Below are positions 36,421 to 45,285 of a stretch of DNA of 64,000 nt, one piece after another. The first letter of the stretch is position 1. Every line of letters starts with the position of its first letter. Origin of the DNA: Curtobacterium sp. MR_MD2014 (GTDB lineage: Bacteria; Actinomycetota; Actinomycetes; Actinomycetales; Microbacteriaceae); assembly GCF_000772085.1 (NCBI RefSeq), contig NZ_CP009755.1:124001-188000 (forward strand), written 5' to 3'. A program made the translations under genes and the position numbers. Below the pieces are notes generated by a model, which ran no database searches, had not been told where the DNA came from, and saw only the letters and a program-made list of their open reading frames with translations.

Positions 36421-36804
36421 ATGGCAGACAAGGAACAGCGCTTCCGGAGCGAGCAGCTCGAGGAGGCCCTCGCGAAGCAGGACGTCGCCGCGGTCGCGTT
36501 CGCCCTGCGGAACGACATCGTGATCGTCCCCCGGCTCGTCACCGGCAAGAAGGACATGCAGGTCCGCGTCTTCGGCCGCGAGGGCTCGGACAAGCGCATC
36601 CTGCTGCTCTTCTCGTCCGCCGATGCGTACACCGCGATGGTGCCGGACGAGAAGGTCCGCCAGGTCATGGTCTACGACGGGCCGCGGCTCGACGAGTTCC
36701 TGGCGGCGCACCTCGACTCGCTCGAGGGCGTGTTCTTCGACATCGCCGGGCCACACACGATGCAGGCGGCACCGGCGGACCTGCTGGCGGCGCTCCGCGC
36801 GTAG
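36421..36804 (+). CDS. SseB-like N-terminal domain protein
   Basis: 127 residues. The frame QLEEALAKQDVAAVAFALRN, VVIVP-like IVIVPRLVTGKKDMQVRVFG, LLLFSSADAYTAMVPDEKVR and DGPRLDEFLAAHLDSLEGVFFDIAG follow the alternating pattern of SseB/YwqJ-type domains, which are found in secretion and unknown cytoplasmic proteins. The match is by pattern only. GTG one codon upstream is an alternative start. Confidence 0.6.
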   Translation: MADKEQRFRSEQLEEALAKQDVAAVAFALRNDIVIVPRLVTGKKDMQVRVFGREGSDKRILLLFSSADAYTAMVPDEKVRQVMVYDGPRLDEFLAAHLDSLEGVFFDIAGPHTMQAAPADLLAALRA

Positions 36805-36877
36805 GCGCGGGCCTGGGCGGCGTCGGTTCGCTCTGGAGGCGCGACGCGCGCCCGTCCTGCGGCTCGCCACGGGCGAT

Positions 36878-36958
36878 CGGTCCGGTCCGGCCTGGTCCGG
36901 TTCGGTCAGAGCTGGTCCGGTCCGGTCCGGTCAGGGCCGTCGGTGCCGGTTCCGGTCA
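36878..36958. repeat. GGTCCGGT simple-repeat tract
   Basis: About 80 bases built from GGTCCGGT, GGTTCGGT and TCAGAGCT units downstream of radA, including three perfect GGTCC units in a row. Probably slippage-generated; it contains no gene. Confidence 0.6.
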
Positions 36959-38317
36959 GAATGCGCGGTCGAGCTCGCGTTCACGGACCGACTGCGTCAG
37001 CGAGAACGCGACGCGCAGCGCCTCGCGCAGGTGCTCGGCGTCCGCGCCGAGCACGGTCGTGAACCCGAGCCGCGAGGCCTCGTTCGCCCGCTGCTTCGCG
37101 CCCGTCGCCGGACGGATCTCGCCGGCCAGACTGATCTCGCCCACCGCCGCCAGTGTGTGCGGGTACGGACGGTCCCGCGCAGCGCTCGCCAGGGCCAGCG
37201 CGATCGCCAGGTCGGCGCCAGGCTCGGTGAGCTTCATCCCGCCGACCGTCGAGACGTAGACGTCCGCATCGGACAGCTTGAGGCCGGCGCGTCGTTCGAG
37301 CACGGCGAGCAGCATCGCCACGCGTGACGCGTCGACGCCGTTCACGACCCGGCGCGGCTGCGGAGCCGAGCTCGGCACGACGAGCGCCTGCACCTCGACC
37401 GGGAGCGCACGGCGTCCTTCGAGTGCCACGGTCACGCACGTGCCCGACACCGGGGTGCCGTTCCGCGACATGAAGAGTCCGCTCGGGTCCGGGACCTCGT
37501 GGATGCCGTCGCCGGCCATGTCGAAGCAGCCGACCTCGTCTGTCGGGCCGAAGCGGTTCTTGAGCGCCCGGACGAACCGGAGCGCGGTCTGCCGGTCGCC
37601 CTCGAAGTGGCAGACGACGTCGACCAGGTGCTCGAGCAGTCGCGGACCCGCGATCGTGCCGTCCTTCGTGACGTGGCCGACGATGAGGACGGGCAGCGAC
37701 CGCTCCTTCGCCACCCGGATCAGGGTCGAGGCGACCTCGCGCACCTGGGAGGTGCCGCCGGCGATGCCGTCCACGGTGCTCGACGAGATCGTCTGCACGG
37801 AGTCGGCGATGACCAGGTCCGGTTGCACCTGGTCGATCTGGCCGAGGATGACGCCGAGGTCGACCTCGCTCGCCAGGTAGAGCTGGTCGTGCATGGCGTT
37901 CGTGCGCTCGGCGCGGAGTCGGACCTGGTCCACTGACTCCTCGGCGCTGACGTAGAGGACCCGCTTGCCGGTCGCTGCCGCACGGGAGGCGACCTCGAGC
38001 AGCAGTGTCGACTTGCCCACGCCCGGCTCGCCGGACAGCAGTACGGCGGCCCCGGGCACGATGCCGCCGCCGAGCACGCGGTCGAACTCGCCGATCCCGG
38101 ACGTCCACCGCTGGACCCCCGTTCCGCGGGCCTCGGTGATCGGTCGGGCCACGCGCGCTCCAGCGACGGAGACGGCAGCGGGCCCGCGCGAGCTCGCCGC
38201 GGCCGCCGTCGTGTCCTCGACCGTGCCCCACGCCTGGCACTCACCGCAGCGGCCGACCCACTTGATGCTGGTCCACCCGCACTCGGTGCAGCGGTAGAGG
38301 GACTGGGTGCGCGCCAT
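36956..38317 (-). CDS. radA: DNA repair protein RadA
   Basis: 453 residues. The N-terminal zinc finger has C10, C13, C24 and C27. The RecA-like ATPase has Walker A GEPGVGKST (96-104), and the RadA-specific KNRFG motif is at 253-257. The C-terminal Lon-like domain starts near 290. It is a DnaB-type helicase that drives branch migration in recombination. TAGCCT lies 6 bases before the ATG, so it has its own leaderless start although the SGNH hydrolase gene ends only 9 bases upstream. Confidence 0.97.
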   Translation of the reverse strand: MARTQSLYRCTECGWTSIKWVGRCGECQAWGTVEDTTAAAASSRGPAAVSVAGARVARPITEARGTGVQRWTSGIGEFDRVLGGGIVPGAAVLLSGEPGVGKSTLLLEVASRAAATGKRVLYVSAEESVDQVRLRAERTNAMHDQLYLASEVDLGVILGQIDQVQPDLVIADSVQTISSSTVDGIAGGTSQVREVASTLIRVAKERSLPVLIVGHVTKDGTIAGPRLLEHLVDVVCHFEGDRQTALRFVRALKNRFGPTDEVGCFDMAGDGIHEVPDPSGLFMSRNGTPVSGTCVTVALEGRRALPVEVQALVVPSSAPQPRRVVNGVDASRVAMLLAVLERRAGLKLSDADVYVSTVGGMKLTEPGADLAIALALASAARDRPYPHTLAAVGEISLAGEIRPATGAKQRANEASRLGFTTVLGADAEHLREALRVAFSLTQSVRERELDRAF

Positions 38318-38326
38318 GGCTCGAGG

Positions 38327-39382
38327 CTAGAGCGCCCCGCCGACACCGCGGTGCCGCGGAGCATGCCGGCCGTGACCGGTGTCCTCGCCGTGCTCGTCGT
38401 CGGCGCCGCGCTCGTCGTCCTCGTCGTGCGCGGGTGTCCGGTCGTGGCCGCCTGGCTGCTCGGGCAGGGGGATGCCGCCCGTCATCCGCTGCCGCAGCCG
38501 CTCCACGCGACCGGGTCGGCCGCCGTGGTCGAGCTCCGTTGCGTGCTCGACGTCCTGCTCGGCCCGGGCGCTCGCGACGGCGCCGGCCTCGCGTCCGAGG
38601 TCCTCGGCCTCGCGAGCGGACAGGTAGTGCCGGATCGCGGCGACGGTGTCCACGCGGGCATCGACCGCGGGCTCGAAGGCGCTCGCCCAGATCTCGTACC
38701 CGCGGTCGTTCGGGTGGAACAGGTCGCCGTAGCTGTTGAAGAAGGTCCGACGGAGCCCGACGCGCTTCGTGATGACGTGGAGCGGCGCCACGGTCAACCC
38801 GAGTTCGGTGGCCACACGGTGCACGATCTCGTTCGCCACGGCGACCTTGCGCTCGCGGTCGGGCACGAACATGCACGGGAGCTCGGCGACGATCGCGTGC
38901 GAGGGCACGGCGCTGTAGATCGCACGGATGTTCCGCTCGAACTTGTCCGGGTGGAAGTCCGCGATGTCGTTCGCCCCGATCGACACCGTGCAGATGTCCG
39001 GCGAGTACTGACGCAGTTTCGGGAGCTGGTCGTGCTTCGCACCCCACGTCGTCGCGCCCGAGACGCTGAGGTTCACCACCCGCACCGACATGCGCGATCG
39101 GTGCCGGATGCGGCGTGCCAGGAGGCCGACGTACCCGCGCCCCGGAGCGGTCGCGCCGACGCCCTGTGCGGCGGAGTCGCCGATCGCGAGGTACGTCAGC
39201 TGGCCCTCGTGCTGCAGGCGCTCCCGCCACCAGTCGGCGTGCACGGGCAGCATGTCGACCACGCGCTGGGATGCGGCTCGCTGCCCGCGGATCCCCGCTC
39301 GGGCGCCGAACGCGCCACCACCCACGACGGCGAGCCCGCCGATGACGGAGGTGAGCAGGGCGACGAGGGTGCGGGTCTTCAT
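38327..39382 (-). CDS. SGNH/GDSL hydrolase with a charged C-terminal tail
   Basis: 351 residues. A signal anchor (TLVALLTSVIGGLAVVGGGA) precedes the hydrolase: block I AIGDSAAQG with the nucleophile Ser, block II Gly, block III GAND, block V HPND with catalytic Asp/His. It is probably an extracytoplasmic esterase or lipase. The last 100 residues are rich in His, Asp, Glu and Arg (DEDDERGADDEHGEDTGHG), which is unusual and may bind metal. TACGGT precedes the ATG by 7 bases. Confidence 0.82.
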   Translation of the reverse strand: MKTRTLVALLTSVIGGLAVVGGGAFGARAGIRGQRAASQRVVDMLPVHADWWRERLQHEGQLTYLAIGDSAAQGVGATAPGRGYVGLLARRIRHRSRMSVRVVNLSVSGATTWGAKHDQLPKLRQYSPDICTVSIGANDIADFHPDKFERNIRAIYSAVPSHAIVAELPCMFVPDRERKVAVANEIVHRVATELGLTVAPLHVITKRVGLRRTFFNSYGDLFHPNDRGYEIWASAFEPAVDARVDTVAAIRHYLSAREAEDLGREAGAVASARAEQDVEHATELDHGGRPGRVERLRQRMTGGIPLPEQPGGHDRTPAHDEDDERGADDEHGEDTGHGRHAPRHRGVGGAL

Positions 39383-39522
39383 GCCGGAGACCGTACGCGG
39401 GCTCGCTCACCCTGGGCTCTGCCGAGGCTGGCCCGTGGATGGACGGCGGGACAGCGCCGGCTGTGAAGGGGAGCGGCCGGTGGTGGTCGTGAGCACCGCC
39501 GGAGTCGTGTAAACTCTTTCCC

Positions 39523-39609
39523 GGTACCGTGTCCGAGCGGCCGAAGGATCATGTCTCGAAAACATGTGTGGGGGCAACTCCACCGTGGGTTCAAATCCCA
39601 CCGGTACCG
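39523..39609 (+). tRNA. tRNA-Ser (anticodon CGA)
   Basis: An 87-nt class II tRNA with acceptor GGTACCG/CGGTACC, anticodon loop CTCGAAA, a long variable arm (GTGGGGGCAACTCCACC region) and T-loop GGTTCAAATCC. CCA is encoded at 39610-39612. It marks the left side of the accessory region; tRNA-Ser genes are frequent integrase targets. Confidence 0.97.
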
Positions 39610-39615
39610 CCACAG

Positions 39616-39641
39616 AAAACCCCCGTTCACGCGGGGGTTTT
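39616..39641 (+). terminator. Terminator of tRNA-Ser
   Basis: AAAACCCCCG and CGGGGGTTTT arms around TTCA, giving an intrinsic terminator 4 bases after the encoded CCA. Confidence 0.9.
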
Positions 39642-39949
39642 CTCGCTTCTGAGGGTGCCCGTGGTGCGTCTTTGGTGCAGATCGTGCGCAGGACGTCCTG
39701 AGCTGTGTCGCCGCTCGCGCGACGCAGGCGCAGGCGCAGGCGACCTTCGTCCGGACGTTCTGTCGGAGTTAGATCCGTGCGCTTATCCAGCGGGCAGACA
39801 TGCAGCGACGGCTAGGGAAGGACCCCAGAACCACCGGCCACCGTGGCACTGGGTTGTACCTGAAGAAGACGCCCGAGTATCGGATCCCGTGTCCGCGTGG
39901 CGCCGTTCGCACCACAGGTGATGACGGATGATCGTGCGAGTATCGGGGG
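39642..39949. other. Gene-free stretch at the left edge of the accessory region
   Basis: No convincing gene. GGTGCGTCTTTGGTGCAG (39664-39681) is an imperfect direct repeat of the kind found at integrase arm sites, and AGGCGCAGGCGCAGGCG is a short tandem repeat (39727-39743). GAGTAT near 39938 could be the -10 box for the gene at 39950. Confidence 0.4.
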
Positions 39950-42331
39950 ATGGCTCACCTTCTGGACTCTGCGAAGCTCGACGGACCTCATGCCGCACGC
40001 ATCAGTGCTCGGCCTGAGCGCATCGCTGTGCCACTTGACGCATCAAAGCAGGACGCCTTTAGACAAGCCGTTGAAGTGGAGTGTCAGGTTTGGGGTGGCG
40101 CAGCCAACGCTCTCCTGCCGGTGACGGCTGAGGGAGAAATCCCTGATTACTATCGGGGAGTGCTTCCTGGGTCGCAGATAGACCGAGTGGTTGGCGCCGG
40201 ACACGACCCGGAGATGTTGCTTCGAGATCTGCAGATAACAGGCGACCCACGCGATCTATCACGATCCCAGCTTGCCGTAAGCCTATTTGAGTACCAAAAT
40301 CAGAAGAAGTTCCCGCCACTGGAAGTTGTGCGCCTTGAAGCGGATGACCCCTGGAGAGATGTTTATTCCGCATGTTTGGGCCTTCTCCCGGACCACCCAA
40401 ACGCTGGTCTAATCTATTCCGGCGGCTGGCTACCTGACCTCGCCTTTGAGGATTTTCTGCAGGTTCGGCGGAGGGACGTGGAGGGGTCACTGGCGGATTT
40501 GATTTCGCGGCTCCGGCCGAAGGAGCCGATGTTGACGCCCCGCCAAGTCTCTATGGCTCGATTGTCCTATGCGAACACGGCCAGTAGTTATATCCGCACG
40601 GACAAGATCACCCTGCCTGACCCTGGTTTCGCGCGACGGGATGCGGGGCCGAACATCGTAGTCGTGTGCACGCCCGGGTCGAATGAGGATCTCGCTCTCT
40701 TGTGGAACTTGAGGGCAGCGCACGGAGACAATTATGTCACACCTCTCGGTATCCCTTCCGATGCGTTTACCGCGGAAGCAATACAGGAGATACTCTCCTC
40801 TCCAGGCGTGGCGCATCACGGCTTTGCCGTGTCATCTCTCTACGTCACAAGTGTGAGTGTCGATCAGGAAGTTCTGACGCAAGTTCTGATGGGCGTGTCG
40901 GGGGTAGCTGTCCGCCCTGCAGTCGACCTCTTGATGTTTGGAACTGTGTTTGGTTTGAGCCGGGATGAAATTCTCGTCTGGAAGGAGGGTCGGGCGTCTT
41001 ACAAGCCACTAGATGAGGCCTCGTACTACAACGTTCTAGGGACGAGAAACGTCAACGATCTGCTAGTGATGCATTATGACGTTTCACTAGATTCTGCCCC
41101 ACTACCTCAGAGCAGCGATTATCGCGTCGATCCGTACAACGGCTCATTCTACAACAATGCCCATACCGTCTGGTCCTCGCCTAGGTCCGGTTTCTCCATT
41201 AGCACCCTGCAATGGCCGTCTCGTGAGCTTGTTGCGAACAGCCTGGCGGCGATTCGCGGCTTCAAGCTCAGGGAGTCGGCGCCGGGTATTGCGGCCCGCA
41301 TTTTTATCGACATGCTCGGCGGACTGCCTGAAGCTCACATGCTTTGCCATGCGCCTTTGCTGCGACTTCTCGAGGAGATGGCGGCGCGGCAAGGCTTTCC
41401 TTGGTACAAAGCTGGCCTTCGACGACGGGGGATCGAAGTGTCGCCGATTGATGCGGTGGGAGGGTCCATCGATGAGCTCCCAGAGCGCTCTTTCCATGAG
41501 TTCAAACGAGTTCTCGGAAACAGTGATTTTGCGTCAAGATACTGGTTAGCGTGGGCAGAGAGGGCGAACGTACTAATCAAGGGGTTCCCGCTACAATGTC
41601 CGAACTGCGGTGCGAAGCAATGGATACCCGTCGGCAATTTCTCGCCCCCGATCGTCTGCCGAGGATGTACGGTCATCATTGAACGCCCTTTCGGTGACCG
41701 TACCTCCGTCGATTTCAAGTATCGATTGAGTGAGCAGGTGCGGCGCGTGTACGAGAGTGATGGAATGGGGCACATTCTCGTTGCTCGCTTCTTCTCTTTC
41801 CTATTCGACTTCGGCAGTCGTAGCGAGCTCATCGGCCTGCACCCCGGTATGAGCGTGAACCCGTCAAATGGCGGAGACGAGTTGGGCGAGGCCGACCTGC
41901 TGATGCTCACCCGCGGTGGGGACTTCGTACCCATCGAGGTGAAGCGAACTGCGTCTGGATTTACGCCGACGGAACTGGCTAAACTCTCTGCTCTGGCTGG
42001 AACGCTTAAGGCTCCTTGGAGTGGAGTCGCTGCTTGCCAGTACCGGTCCGAGGTAGATCTGGGTATGGACGAGTCGCTAGCGCTATTTAACAGTGATGGT
42101 TCTTATGATCGTGTATGGCTGACCTACGATCAGCTGCTTGAGGAGCATCCGATCTGGGCGTTAGGTGGTGATCCGTTCGAGTTGCGCTCGATGTCGCGAG
42201 ACGAAATTGATGTCAGGGAGGCCGCCTTCGTTACGATGTTGGTGACGCGGGCAAAGGAGAATCAGGGCGACTGGCTGACTTATTCCATGCTGCGAAGGAG
42301 AGGTGACAGCGCCATCGACCGAGGCGAATGA
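39950..42331 (+). CDS. Large unknown protein with zinc ribbon and PD-(D/E)xK-like C-terminus
   Basis: 793 residues, no family recognised as a whole. Residues 1-540 show no clear motif; NIVVVCTPGSNEDLALLWNL (about 238) may be a Rossmann-like strand-helix. A zinc ribbon is formed by CPNC (550-553) and CRGC (570-573). After it, GEADLLML (E647, D649) and FVPIEVKR (E663, K665) read as the acidic pair and ExK of a PD-(D/E)xK nuclease. It may therefore cut DNA or be a sensor with a nuclease end. Base use is strikingly poorer in GC than its neighbours, indicating recent transfer. Its stop overlaps the CoiA-like start (ATGA). Confidence 0.7.
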   Translation: MAHLLDSAKLDGPHAARISARPERIAVPLDASKQDAFRQAVEVECQVWGGAANALLPVTAEGEIPDYYRGVLPGSQIDRVVGAGHDPEMLLRDLQITGDPRDLSRSQLAVSLFEYQNQKKFPPLEVVRLEADDPWRDVYSACLGLLPDHPNAGLIYSGGWLPDLAFEDFLQVRRRDVEGSLADLISRLRPKEPMLTPRQVSMARLSYANTASSYIRTDKITLPDPGFARRDAGPNIVVVCTPGSNEDLALLWNLRAAHGDNYVTPLGIPSDAFTAEAIQEILSSPGVAHHGFAVSSLYVTSVSVDQEVLTQVLMGVSGVAVRPAVDLLMFGTVFGLSRDEILVWKEGRASYKPLDEASYYNVLGTRNVNDLLVMHYDVSLDSAPLPQSSDYRVDPYNGSFYNNAHTVWSSPRSGFSISTLQWPSRELVANSLAAIRGFKLRESAPGIAARIFIDMLGGLPEAHMLCHAPLLRLLEEMAARQGFPWYKAGLRRRGIEVSPIDAVGGSIDELPERSFHEFKRVLGNSDFASRYWLAWAERANVLIKGFPLQCPNCGAKQWIPVGNFSPPIVCRGCTVIIERPFGDRTSVDFKYRLSEQVRRVYESDGMGHILVARFFSFLFDFGSRSELIGLHPGMSVNPSNGGDELGEADLLMLTRGGDFVPIEVKRTASGFTPTELAKLSALAGTLKAPWSGVAACQYRSEVDLGMDESLALFNSDGSYDRVWLTYDQLLEEHPIWALGGDPFELRSMSRDEIDVREAAFVTMLVTRAKENQGDWLTYSMLRRRGDSAIDRGE

Positions 42332-43452
42332 CACAGATGGCGTATGACTCAGTCACCGGCGACATCGTCGGCGTTTGGATCTACGATGCGCGAGTGGGGA
42401 CGCCGGACCAAGACGCGCAGCACCTCGCCAGGTTCGTGCGCGGAGGCGAGCGGCGGTTCATCTACGGCGCACGGCGTCACGGCGCACCTGGGCTTGTACT
42501 ACTTCCCGAGAGAGCAGCCGAGGCCCGACGGGCACCGACGAAGAGCGAGCTGATGTGTCCGGTGCCAGGCTGCCCGATGCCGGACTTCACCACGGTCGAC
42601 CGGAGCAGGGCGGGTCGGCGGGATGGGTACCGACACCTGGCAACGAGTGTCGATCACGGCGCGGAGCGGATGCACCACGTGCTCGCGAAGGGGCTCCTGG
42701 CCCGGTGGGCCCGATGGGCGGTGCCCGGGGCCACCGGTATCGAGGAACACCCGTCGAATGATGCCCGCGAGCGGATCGCTGACGTCATGGTAAGACTGCC
42801 CGGTGGGGCGCAGTTCGCGCTCGAGGTGCAGTACTCCGCGCTCAGCGTTGAGGCGTGGCGAGAACGGCACGAGTCCTACCGGCGCGACGGCATCATCGAT
42901 GTGTGGCTCTTCGGCCACGCCGGCGCACAGTCACGGTGGCGAGACGGGGTGATGTACCTCAACGCTACCCAGCGGGAGATCGCGGCGTCAGGGGCACCGG
43001 TGCTTTGGATCAACCCGCTCACGGAGGAGGTCGCGTACGCGACGAGCACGGCGTGGTCGAGCGGGCGCGCGACGATCATTCCGCTGGAGGAGGGTCCGCT
43101 TCGCGTCGTGCCGCTGACGCAGTGGCGACTCCTTGAGGACGGGATGTTCACGCGGGAGCTCGTCGAACTCAGGGACACCACCGTTGCGCACCTGGCCCGT
43201 GAGGCAGCGGCCTCTGTCGCGCGGGCCGCCGACGAGGCCGCTCGACAGGCGTTGCGAGAGCAGATCGTCGTGGCACGGGAGCGCGATCACGAAGCGTGGT
43301 TGGCGAGCAGCGAGCGGGCTGCCGCGATGGCCGCGGTGGGGGGAGTGGCCAACGTGGCTCGCCGGCGAGGACCCGGTCGGTTCGCGGGTCTCGGGCGAGC
43401 GCTGGCGCTGGTTCCTCTGGTCGGAGGTGATCCGGCCAATCGCGAAGGATGA
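42328..43452 (+). CDS. CoiA-like nuclease-domain protein, frame as read
   Basis: 374 residues as the sequence stands. N-terminal Cys pairs (CPVPGCPMPDF) precede the CoiA domain: YRHLATSVDHGAERMHHVLAKGLL, then RIADVMVRLPGGAQFALEVQYSALSVEAW, where D and E-x-Q are the modified PD-(D/E)xK residues, then YRRDGIIDVWLFG. A long Ala/Glu/Arg helix follows. CoiA acts in competence, but CoiA-like domains also occur in defence loci. At a G6 run (43338-43343) the reading changes: the sense-bearing frame continues at +1 to 43945, so this frame's last 36 residues are probably artefactual. ATG 42328 overlaps the upstream stop, so translation is coupled. Confidence 0.75.
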   Translation: MTQMAYDSVTGDIVGVWIYDARVGTPDQDAQHLARFVRGGERRFIYGARRHGAPGLVLLPERAAEARRAPTKSELMCPVPGCPMPDFTTVDRSRAGRRDGYRHLATSVDHGAERMHHVLAKGLLARWARWAVPGATGIEEHPSNDARERIADVMVRLPGGAQFALEVQYSALSVEAWRERHESYRRDGIIDVWLFGHAGAQSRWRDGVMYLNATQREIAASGAPVLWINPLTEEVAYATSTAWSSGRATIIPLEEGPLRVVPLTQWRLLEDGMFTRELVELRDTTVAHLAREAAASVARAADEAARQALREQIVVARERDHEAWLASSERAAAMAAVGGVANVARRRGPGRFAGLGRALALVPLVGGDPANREG

Positions 43453-43945
43453 GCGCGTTCGCTCAAGCGACCTGCTCGCGAAGCTGGTCACACGATTTGG
43501 CGACGTCGTTGGGGTCGTCAAGCCAGGCGCACCGGGGGGATCCCTACGAGCGGCTGTGATCGCCATGCTGAGCGCGATGCAGCGGCCGAGCCTGGCGTCC
43601 CGGCATGAGCAGAAGCGCTTCGGTGTGAAGCGTTTCTGGTTCACGAGGGGCAGCGTTCGCGAGCCGCTGACGCCAGAGCAGCGTGCGGAGGTCATGCGGC
43701 GGGCGTCGGAGCGCGAGGCGAGCCTTGCTGGCGGCAGCGGAAGCACGACGTCGAGTACCGACTACCGGCGCGGCCCTGGCGCGTTCACGGGCAGCTCTCG
43801 GCGACTGCTCCCCGACCTGTCGCCTGTGTCGTCGACCTTCAGGGTGCCGGGACCGGGCGAACGCGCGTGCGCGCGCTGTGGGCTCCCGGTCGCGACGTTC
43901 CTCGTCGAACAGGGACTGCTGACGCATCCTGTGTGCTCGCGCTGA
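43340..43945 (+). pseudogene. Detached C-terminal part of the CoiA-like protein
   Basis: About 200 codons in the +1 frame relative to the CoiA-like gene: EWPTWLAGEDPVGSRVSGER, a basic central region (RHEQKRFGVKRFWFTRG), and a C-terminal CARCGLPVATFLVEQGLLTHPVC that looks like a small zinc finger. There is no start signal of its own. Removing one G from the G6 run joins it to the upstream frame to make one protein of about 538 residues. Confidence 0.7.
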
Positions 43946-44000
43946 GTCGGGTTCGCGCGACGGGCGGCGGCGGTGTGGGCGGGTGCTCACGCCCGAACGC

Positions 44001-44222
44001 TCAGTGCGCGGCGTCATACGCATCGCGCACGGTCTGCGCGATGCGTATGACGGCTGGAAACCTCCCAGGGGCGGCCGTCTTCCCGCCCGGGCCGGCGAAT
44101 CCGATCGTGACGTCCTCCCACGAGGCGAAGAGCGGATGCGGGTCGGGCTCGTCTGGTAGTCCGGTCAAGCTCGGCGCGACGACGACCGCATCACACCTGA
44201 TCGTTGCGAAGCCGCTGTTCTA
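44001..44222 (-). pseudogene. Fragment ending in an Lsr2-like tail
   Basis: An open frame without a start codon that ends RIAQTVRDAYDAAH, one residue different from the Lsr2 C-terminus at 46908 (RIAQSVRDAYDAAH). The residues before it (DEPDPHPLFASWEDVTIGFA) are not Lsr2-like. It may be a relic of a second lsr2 copy joined to other sequence by deletion. Confidence 0.55.
44013..44051. repeat. Perfect 39-base palindrome
   Basis: GTCATACGCATCGCGCA, a 5-base centre, and the exact complement. It overlaps the Lsr2-like tail and lies between convergent genes, so it probably acts as a terminator for both. Confidence 0.75.
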
Positions 44223-44403
44223 CTCGGCCGTGGACGATGTCCGTATAGCCAGACCGCTCGATCTCTCGCCGGATGAGGAGTCTGATGGACATGCCGGCAT
44301 CATGCTGACGGTCCCACCAGTCGAGCACTGAGGTGTCGACCTTCGGGATCGAGATCCGCTTGCGCTCGGACGTGCCGTCCGCGGCTTCCATCTTCGCCAT
44401 CAT
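44191..44403 (-). CDS. Small island-type protein, 70 residues
   Basis: From ATG 44403 (44400 also possible; AACAGGAC lies upstream): MMAKMEAADGTSERKRISIP then KVDTSVLDWWDRQHDAGMSIRLLIRREIERSGYTDIVHGR. The core RISIPKVDTSVLDWWDRQ...SIRLLIRREIE is of the kind seen in small ribbon-helix-helix-like proteins of plasmids and integrated elements, although no function is known. The frame's longer start (44535) is not supported. Confidence 0.55.
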   Translation of the reverse strand: MMAKMEAADGTSERKRISIPKVDTSVLDWWDRQHDAGMSIRLLIRREIERSGYTDIVHGRVEQRLRNDQV

Positions 44404-44612
44404 GTCCTGTTCCGATCGGGGATTCGCTCCCCAGTCTCCTGTCCTTCTTGGGCGACGTCGACCTGACGGGCCGGACTGATCCTGTTTGGCGCTGACATCT
44501 CGAGCGAAGAGAGCCACGGCGGAGAGTGTTGCCACCGAGATCGATCAGGGTCCTTCGTCATGTCAACGGCGTAAGCCGCACACGCCGGCCGACGGTCAGA
44601 CCCTCTGGCGAC

Positions 44613-44954
44613 CTAGGACATGAGCGTGGACGAGGCAAGCGTTCCCCTGGTCTCGAGGCGGTTCAACTGCTCGATCAGGCGTTCTCGTGAGATCGAGTAC
44701 AGCCGTGGCTCCTGAATTGCCGAGCCCACGCGGTGAACCACCTCGTAGCCGCGCTTCTCCACGGGAGCGAGGAACATCGCGACACTAGATGGAAGCTCGA
44801 AGTACCACGTGTCGTACAATCGCGCCGGCCCGAGGTGGCCGCGTCGCAGCGAAAGCCATCCTCGTAGCACCAGTACTTCGTCGAGTGCGCTGTCCAACCC
44901 GAGTTCGTAGTCGTCGTCATCGAATTCAGCATCGATTCCGTCTTCGAAGTTCAT
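44613..44954 (-). CDS. Unknown protein, 113 residues, third gene of a three-gene unit
   Basis: ATG 44954 has AGAAGGA upstream. An acidic N-terminus (FEDGIDAEFDDDDYELGLDS) leads to WLSLRRGHLGPARLYDTWYF and a C-terminal helix ending RLIEQLNRLETRG. No family is recognised. It is downstream of, and in line with, the genes at 45046 and 45282. Confidence 0.55.
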   Translation of the reverse strand: MNFEDGIDAEFDDDDYELGLDSALDEVLVLRGWLSLRRGHLGPARLYDTWYFELPSSVAMFLAPVEKRGYEVVHRVGSAIQEPRLYSISRERLIEQLNRLETRGTLASSTLMS

Positions 44955-45045
44955 CGGTGTTCCTTCTGAGAGTTTGCAGTCGTCATTATGGAGGCCGAGC
45001 ACAGAGGTGTCGCCGGCCACTGGGGACCGCTTCGCGGTCTCCCGC

Positions 45046-45285
45046 TTAATCGCCGACGTCGTCAATACCCAGGCGTCGAAGCGCGGGCCCGTACGCCTCG
45101 ATCTGAGACAGGAAGACAAGCTCGACCCAGTCGGAGATGTTGCCCCGCTCCTCGTCGGTCAGGTGCTCCCAAGAGCCGAAGGTGGCTCTGCCGGATGTCC
45201 GCAAATGCCCCGTGACTACTCGAGCGGTTTCTTGGATGTGAACTTGACGAAAATTGATCTCTTCTGAGCTGAGCGATGCGCTCAC
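45046..45285 (-). CDS. Unknown small protein, 79 residues, translationally coupled
   Basis: GTG 45285 overlaps the stop of the upstream gene (GTGA). The sequence SLSSEEINFRQVHIQETARV, TFGSWEHLTDEERGNISDWVELVFLSQIEAYGPALRRLG is helical and acidic. Not recognised. Coupling suggests a fixed ratio with the 216-residue protein upstream, as in toxin-antitoxin pairs. Confidence 0.6.
   Translation of the reverse strand: MSASLSSEEINFRQVHIQETARVVTGHLRTSGRATFGSWEHLTDEERGNISDWVELVFLSQIEAYGPALRRLGIDDVGD

Noticed and set aside
43449..43560. ATG overlapping the CoiA-like stop as a possible coupled third gene
   Set aside because: That frame stops after 36 codons; the meaningful frame is a different one without a start, so a frameshift is the better reading.
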